A stretch of 64,000 nt of DNA from Alcaligenaceae bacterium (GTDB lineage: Bacteria > Pseudomonadota > Gammaproteobacteria > Burkholderiales > Burkholderiaceae_B): positions 62,001 through 126,000 of the forward strand of contig JAJUGV010000001.1 of the NCBI GenBank assembly GCA_029265795.1, in the 5' to 3' direction. A model generated the notes under the pieces. It searched no databases, was not told the origin of the DNA, and worked only from the letters and a program-made list of their open reading frames with translations. Numbering within the stretch: position 1 is the first letter of the stretch; each line of letters begins with the position of its first letter. Below are positions 60,757-64,000 of this stretch, one piece after another. Both the position numbers and the translations under genes were made by a program.

Positions 60757-62859
60757 ATGCCTTTGTCGTATTGTTTCCCTCCAGCAGGCTCATGGCCTGA
60801 TATTGAGCCGCCTTCGGCGCCTCGCCGGCCACACCAAATTGTGCAACTCGGCCGTATGCGTATCGACAATTACGCGTGGATGAAATTCATCCCTGATACA
60901 GGAAGCCGGTCGCTGGAGTCCCTGCCCACGCAACTGCGCGCGCATCTGAAGGCGGAAATGCGTTATGCGCAGCAGATGTTGGGTCCGCTTGAGCGCGACG
61001 CAGAAGATTTGTATGAGCGCATGATGAAGCGGGCCGCCACAGTGAGTGAGCCGCTCATGGCGCCGGAGGCTGGGTGGCTCTATCGGTCCACCCGCTCCGA
61101 AGCACATGGTTGGCAGGTCTTCTACCGTATCAATGTTGAGGGCGTTCGTGAGCAGCTGTTGGATGAGGGACAGAGGGCGGGCGGCTGCGCGTACTATCGA
61201 GCAACGGGACATCAGGCGAGCCCTGATGATCGGTATTTTGCGTGGGCCGAAGATGTAAGAGGCGACGACAGGCATCGCCTGTGCATCATGGATACGGAAA
61301 CGGCTGAGATCCGGACCCTGGTGGAAGATGACGCCTTTGGGTATGGCGGCCTCACATTTTCTCCATCATCACGTTATGTATTTTGGATCTGGAGAGACGC
61401 ATACAGCCGCCCGGCACGCCTTTATCGTTCGCCAGTGGATGGAGGCGATCCCACACTGATTTACGAGGAAAAGGATCCCGCTATTTTTATGCAAGTGACG
61501 TGTACGGCCGCCGGTGGCTACGTTGTATTGTCACTTGTAGGGCCGGATGTCAGCGAGGTGCATCTGATTACCGCCCGGGACGAGGAGGGGCCGCTACGTA
61601 TTGTGCGGCCGCGTCACCGGGGCGTTCGCTACGATGTGGACGAATGGAATGATTCACTGCTTATGCTCACGAACGCTGATGGCGCCGAAAACCGTAAACT
61701 GCAGGTTCTCGATCCCATCACATTTAGCGTGAAGCAGGAGCGGGTGGGACATCGTCCGGGTGTGGCTATCGCCGGTGTTCAGCCCTTTGCGCAAGCCTTA
61801 TTGCGTTTGGAAAGGGCCGATGGCCTGCATCGGCTTATCGTTACGAACTTGGCGGGTCGGGAAACTGTCATTCGGTTTGACGAACCCGCTTACACCATTG
61901 ATCTCGTGCCCGGGCAGTCCTATCAATCCAAGCGAGTGCTTTTTGTGCATCAAAGTCCCGTGACGCCGCCCCGCTGGATGGCTGTGGATCTTGCAGAGGC
62001 GACCTGCCATGAAGTAGCCAGCGATTTGCTTAACGACTTCGATGCATCGCGCTATCGGCTTGAACGCCTGTTTGCGACCGCAAGCGACGGCGAAACCATC
62101 CCCATTACCGTGCTGTCGCCAGTAAATGCAAACGCTTCCGACCCGATGCCGTTATTGTTAACTGGATATGGCGCCTATGGCGTAGCGAGTGAGCCGCGCT
62201 TCTCGCTGCCGGCCACCGTTCTGGTGGAAAGCGGCTTTCGCTATGCCATTGCACATGTGCGTGGCGGCTCGGAGAAAGGCTGGCGGTGGTATCAGGGCGG
62301 ATGTCGCGAGAAAAAGCGAAATTCAATGACGGACTTTATCGCCTGCGCACATCACTTGATAGACAAGGGGTATACCTCGCCAGGAAGAATTGTGGCTCAC
62401 GGCGTCTCGGCAGGTGGGCTTCTGGTGTGCGGAGCCATGAACATGGCACCAGAACTATGGGCAGGGGTGATAGCAGAAGTGCCGTTTGTAGACATGTTAA
62501 ATACCATGAGTGATGCCGACCATCCTCTAGTTCCTTTACTACGTCCGGACTGGGGGGATCCGTTGGCAGATCCGCAGGCATACGATTCCATATCCGGTAT
62601 TTCCCCTTACGAGAATGTGAAGGCTCGTGCGTATCCGCCGCTAGTATGTACGGCCGGCCTTAAGGACGATAGAGTGCCGTACTGGGAACCTGCAAAATTA
62701 GTGGCGCAAATCAGGTATCTAAGTACGAGCAGCAACCCAGCGATCTTGTCGCTGAATCCGGAAAGCGGCCATCAGTCGGCCGATGATCAGGATGCAGAAC
62801 ACCGGCAGGTGGCCTTATTGTGGGCATTTGCTCGAAATTGTGTTGCGGGATCGTCTTGA
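60757..62859 (+). CDS. S9A prolyl oligopeptidase-family serine peptidase
   Basis: 700-residue enzyme of the oligopeptidase B/prolyl oligopeptidase type. An N-terminal beta-propeller region (about residues 60-410) is followed by the alpha/beta hydrolase domain. The catalytic Ser is in AHGVSAGGLLVCGAMN near 550, Asp in AGLKDDRVPYWEP near 640 and His in NPESGHQSADDQ near 670. There is no signal peptide. ATG 60757 is chosen because an upstream ATG at 60637 lies in the operator region. It is divergent from the ABC operon and could process a peptide related to it (weak inference). Confidence 0.88.
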   Translation: MPLSYCFPPAGSWPDIEPPSAPRRPHQIVQLGRMRIDNYAWMKFIPDTGSRSLESLPTQLRAHLKAEMRYAQQMLGPLERDAEDLYERMMKRAATVSEPLMAPEAGWLYRSTRSEAHGWQVFYRINVEGVREQLLDEGQRAGGCAYYRATGHQASPDDRYFAWAEDVRGDDRHRLCIMDTETAEIRTLVEDDAFGYGGLTFSPSSRYVFWIWRDAYSRPARLYRSPVDGGDPTLIYEEKDPAIFMQVTCTAAGGYVVLSLVGPDVSEVHLITARDEEGPLRIVRPRHRGVRYDVDEWNDSLLMLTNADGAENRKLQVLDPITFSVKQERVGHRPGVAIAGVQPFAQALLRLERADGLHRLIVTNLAGRETVIRFDEPAYTIDLVPGQSYQSKRVLFVHQSPVTPPRWMAVDLAEATCHEVASDLLNDFDASRYRLERLFATASDGETIPITVLSPVNANASDPMPLLLTGYGAYGVASEPRFSLPATVLVESGFRYAIAHVRGGSEKGWRWYQGGCREKKRNSMTDFIACAHHLIDKGYTSPGRIVAHGVSAGGLLVCGAMNMAPELWAGVIAEVPFVDMLNTMSDADHPLVPLLRPDWGDPLADPQAYDSISGISPYENVKARAYPPLVCTAGLKDDRVPYWEPAKLVAQIRYLSTSSNPAILSLNPESGHQSADDQDAEHRQVALLWAFARNCVAGSS

Positions 62860-64000
62860 TTCAGCGGCAAAAGAAAGGACGGCGCAGCAGCACGACACAG
62901 CCAGGGCCGGCTCGGCACTGGCGAGCAGCGCGTTTAAGAGCCTATCCTCAAAGATCCATTCTGAAAGCGTACCAGCCAGTAGCGGTCCGCCCGCTCCAAA
63001 AATCGAAACCACAAAACTCCATACGGCAAAACCACGCGCTCTTATCTGAGTGGGAATGAGATCCTGCAATATCGTAGGAACCAGGGCATTTGCTGTGCTT
63101 GTTGCAAAGAAGGTGATCAAGACAATCAGAAAGGCTTGATCCGCTGAGTCGGCTGTAGTCATCCATGGGAAGAAAACCAGGGCCAGTGCCACGCAGCAGC
63201 CCATTATCAGGGGGCGTGCAGCCTGTCCCAGCCGGGCGGCAAGCGTGCGATCCAGCCACCACGCTATGGGCAGACAACCTAGAGTGCTTGTGAACACGAT
63301 GAGCCCCATCATGCGACCAATCGCGCCGGGGGCTGCCGCGAATTGACGCTCCATTGCCAAGGCAATGAGCTGATTAAGCGCTTGTACGGCAAACGCCAGG
63401 CAGCCTGCTGCACCCACAAATAAAGCTACGGTCTGCCAGCGCTGACGCAGAAAATAGCCGAGTGTGTCGTTGTTCAAACTGTGGAGTACACGTCCGTACC
63501 GAGGTGTATCGGTGCTCTGCCCCGCAAGAACAAGCAGCGGCAAGCTACTAACGGACAAAATAAGAAAAGCACCGCGCCAGGGCTCCATCCCTGCCGGAAC
63601 CACCGCTGCCGCGATGGCAAGCAGGTCGCCCGCGAAGTAGAAGCCACCGCTGGTACCCACCGCCATCAAGGCGGCAAAGCAAAGATTGGCAAGCACCCGA
63701 TGCCGTTCCGGCGCTAAGTCCGGAATCAGGGAATACACCAGAGGGACCATGGCGAACTCTGTGATGCTCGCGGCAGACCGGCCGATGAAGAATAAGGGAA
63801 AGCTTGGCGCCAGAGCACTCAGCAGCATCATGGCGATCGATGCTCCGATCAGGCACAGCAATACTTTCTTGCGCGAATATCGATCCGCGAAGCGCGCCAC
63901 CGGAATGGCGAGAGCACTTCCCACGAGAATGCCGGCGAGCCCCTGCAGGGCACCGAGCATGGTGTCGCTGACGCCGAAACTGCGCTGAATGGCGGAAAGC
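62815..64000 (-). CDS. MFS transporter (3), partial, N-terminus outside window
   Basis: At least 394 residues visible, open to the edge. MFS motif A equivalent is ARFADRYSRKKVLLCLIGAS, with about 11 hydrophobic segments in view. The visible upstream residues (QRSFGVSDTMLGALQGLAG) are the usual loop after membrane segment 1, so the true start is beyond 64000. Its end overlaps the convergent peptidase end by 45 bases. The substrate is unknown. Confidence 0.88.
   Translation of the reverse strand, partial: LSAIQRSFGVSDTMLGALQGLAGILVGSALAIPVARFADRYSRKKVLLCLIGASIAMMLLSALAPSFPLFFIGRSAASITEFAMVPLVYSLIPDLAPERHRVLANLCFAALMAVGTSGGFYFAGDLLAIAAAVVPAGMEPWRGAFLILSVSSLPLLVLAGQSTDTPRYGRVLHSLNNDTLGYFLRQRWQTVALFVGAAGCLAFAVQALNQLIALAMERQFAAAPGAIGRMMGLIVFTSTLGCLPIAWWLDRTLAARLGQAARPLIMGCCVALALVFFPWMTTADSADQAFLIVLITFFATSTANALVPTILQDLIPTQIRARGFAVWSFVVSIFGAGGPLLAGTLSEWIFEDRLLNALLASAEPALAVSCCCAVLSFAAESRRSRNTISSKCPQ

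Noticed and set aside
1-64000. Mobile elements, CRISPR arrays or prophage
   Set aside because: No transposase, integrase, phage structural gene or regularly spaced direct repeats were seen. The repeats present are short hairpins or operators.

Overview
The window looks like chromosomal DNA from a betaproteobacterium of the order Burkholderiales, most likely the family Alcaligenaceae (Bordetella/Pusillimonas-like). This is an inference from gene content: a double-length UvrA, a Bug-type tricarboxylate-binding protein, a phasin, the dusB-fis-purH-ruvCA order, adjacent aat and bpt, and fairly high G+C throughout. Coding density is very high, with about 58 protein genes and one tRNA-Cys. I see no insertion sequence, prophage, CRISPR array or rRNA. 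Both edges cut genes: uvrA at the left, an MFS transporter at the right.

Region 1 (1-9.9 kb): uvrA on the minus strand is a tandem double UvrA of which 1246 residues are visible. It is followed by a 42-residue basic protein gene with its own strong promoter and terminator, a family 2 glycosyltransferase, an acidic-tailed unknown protein, ettA, an isochorismatase-family hydrolase, a glycine-zipper lipoprotein and dgt. Region 2 (9.9-13.6 kb): glnS-minC-minD-minE on the minus strand, with an intrinsic terminator overlapping the minC stop codon. Region 3 (13.7-19.4 kb): a cytochrome bd-like subunit pair that appears to lack every axial heme ligand, a convergent two-component system, and a divergent small outer-membrane barrel resembling part of a fimbrial usher. 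Region 4 (19.4-28.8 kb): DNA repair and core metabolism, with recQ, ruvB behind a LexA box, a PLP threonine dehydratase-like enzyme on the opposite strand, and the dusB-fis-purH-ruvC-ruvA operon, then a UbiH-family hydroxylase.

Region 5 (28.8-39 kb): a structured 5' leader ahead of a stand-alone MgtC-C-terminal-like protein, a CtaG-like membrane protein, bepA, a YheT-type hydrolase, a zinc-finger protein, ilvE with divergent azlCD, rhlE, a thioredoxin-like protein, an EI24 membrane protein and a CinA N-terminal-like protein. Region 6 (39-47.8 kb): an IclR regulator convergent with a Bug protein, a phasin gene flanked by two TGC-N3-GCA palindromes, pyrD, the N-degron transferases bpt and aat, a NUDIX hydrolase, two poorly characterised proteins, and a methyltransferase with an export signal. 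Region 7 (47.9-52.8 kb): tRNA-Cys, three PaaI-like thioesterases and three transporters.

Region 8 (52.8-60.6 kb) is the most coherent accessory system. It is one minus-strand operon encoding an ABC importer, a GntR/UTRA regulator, an aconitase-family large and small subunit pair, and an isocitrate-lyase-superfamily lyase that keeps its catalytic KRCGH motif. A phospholipase-D-type lipoprotein follows. Hydratase plus C-C lyase is the logic of methylcitrate or 2,3-dimethylmalate breakdown, so I read this as uptake and cleavage of an unidentified substituted di- or tricarboxylate. ACTTGTAT repeats in the divergent promoter region are the probable operator. An S9A peptidase and a truncated MFS gene close the window.
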